DNA from: Elusimicrobiota bacterium
Lineage (GTDB): Bacteria; Elusimicrobiota; Elusimicrobia; F11
DNA length: 13,408 nt
Reading direction: 5' to 3'
Assembly (NCBI GenBank): GCA_022709485.1
Contig: JAKLIS010000013.1
Location: 1-13,408 of the forward strand
Positions 12,947-13,408 of the stretch are shown piece by piece. Below the pieces are notes generated by a model, which saw only the letters and a program-made list of their open reading frames with translations, made no database searches and was not told where the DNA came from. The position numbers and the translations under genes are program-made. The stretch's first letter is position 1, and every line of letters starts with the position of its first letter.

Positions 12947-13408
12947 ATGTCTAAAATTCAACCTAAAAGAATAGTTGTCCGGATTCCTCAGTGGTTAGGG
13001 GACGCGGTGGTGAGCACTCTTTTTCTCGGGGGGCTTCGGGCCAAGGAACCGGATGCGCATATCTCGGTTTTTTGTCTTCCCTTTATGGCCCCTATATTCG
13101 AATCTTTTCGGGGAATTAATGAGGTGATTTCTATTCCCGCCAAGGGAATCAAGAGCGTTTGGACCGTTGGTCGGGAATACCGAAAGCGGGCTTTTGATGA
13201 AGCTTATATTTTGCCCAAATCGTTTCGAACAGCTTTGGAAGCTTGGCTTGGGAAGGTCCCCAGGCGAATTGGCTTTTCTGGGGATATGCAGAAATACCTT
13301 CTAACCGAAGTACACAAACGGTCGGATCATTTAGGATTTGATCCCTATCGCTACCTTAAGCGACTAGGCGATAAAGATATTGATAAACAAGGACTTTACA
13401 CACATTTT
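12947..13408 (+). CDS. waaF: Glycosyltransferase family 9, LPS heptosyltransferase-like (C-terminus cut by window edge)
   Basis: The first 154 residues of a gene continue past the window end; usual length is about 340-360. RIVVRIPQWLGDAVVSTLFLGGLRAKEPDAHISVF (8-42) is the N-terminal Rossmann strand and glycine loop of GT9 enzymes, which add heptose from ADP-heptose to the LPS core. ILPKSFRTALEAWLGKVPRRIGF (88-110) matches the LLPNSFRSAL...IPRRIGY signature of WaaF/heptosyltransferase II. FDPYRYLKRLG (131-141) fits the usual linker. Family membership is secure; the exact sugar and the gene symbol are less so, since GT9 enzymes vary. The ATG at 12947 places the first strand at residue 8 as expected, though no strong ribosome-binding site precedes it. 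Its presence supports an LPS-bearing diderm host. Confidence 0.88.
   Translation, partial: MSKIQPKRIVVRIPQWLGDAVVSTLFLGGLRAKEPDAHISVFCLPFMAPIFESFRGINEVISIPAKGIKSVWTVGREYRKRAFDEAYILPKSFRTALEAWLGKVPRRIGFSGDMQKYLLTEVHKRSDHLGFDPYRYLKRLGDKDIDKQGLYTHF

Noticed and set aside
12783..12974. Small plus-strand frame of 63 codons
   Set aside because: It overlaps the cyclase start on the other strand and the GT9 start in another frame, has no ribosome-binding site, and shows no domain.

Overview
The window carries fourteen protein genes: two run off its edges and one is a 64-codon gene. There is also a set of short hairpin repeats. No tRNA, rRNA, CRISPR array, transposase, integrase or phage gene is visible. 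The cell appears to be a diderm (Gram-negative-type) bacterium. It has an outer-membrane beta-barrel protein (7540-8451), the start of a heptosyltransferase-family (GT9) gene for LPS core (12947-13408) and periplasmic peptidoglycan enzymes (1808-3169). Base composition is moderate, with many A/T runs. Only a few genes have a clear Shine-Dalgarno site. Small hairpin repeats are scattered between genes. This would fit a little-studied environmental lineage, for example Omnitrophota- or Elusimicrobiota-like, but that placement is a guess.

Layout. 1-1147 (-) is a truncated polytopic GT-C-like membrane protein. 1148-1385 holds a REP-like inverted pair. 1386-1742 (+) is a small GGQ release-factor-like rescue protein. 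1808-3169 (-) is a fusion of a VanX-type D-Ala-D-Ala dipeptidase with an L,D-transpeptidase. 3250-3894 (+) is a DUF2238/YjdF-type membrane protein. 3954-4148 (-) is a small unknown gene with a strong ribosome-binding site. 4259-5953 (+) is a second large GT-C-like membrane protein. 5963-6802 (-) is a membrane-anchored alpha/beta hydrolase. From 6898 to 11309 five genes run on the + strand: a dolichol/phytol-kinase-like membrane enzyme, an outer-membrane barrel, an aldo/keto reductase, a two-helix membrane protein of unknown function, and a Rho-type ATPase. 11458-12819 (-) is a membrane adenylate cyclase. 12947 to the end (+) is the GT9 gene.

Most neighbours alternate in strand, so the window looks like many one-gene transcription units with a cell-envelope theme rather than one pathway. 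Only 6898-11309 could be co-transcribed, and its 60-100 base gaps leave that open.

Three things stand out. (1) The Rho-type protein begins right after the usual position of the RNA-binding OB domain. That domain is replaced by a short basic tail with six tandem five-residue NGY-type repeats. (2) A VanX dipeptidase and an L,D-transpeptidase are fused in one secreted protein with both active sites intact. (3) A composite hairpin element of about 55 bases occurs twice in opposite orientations (6824-6878 and 11351-11407), with a related hairpin next to the second copy. I see no obvious new defence or mobile system.
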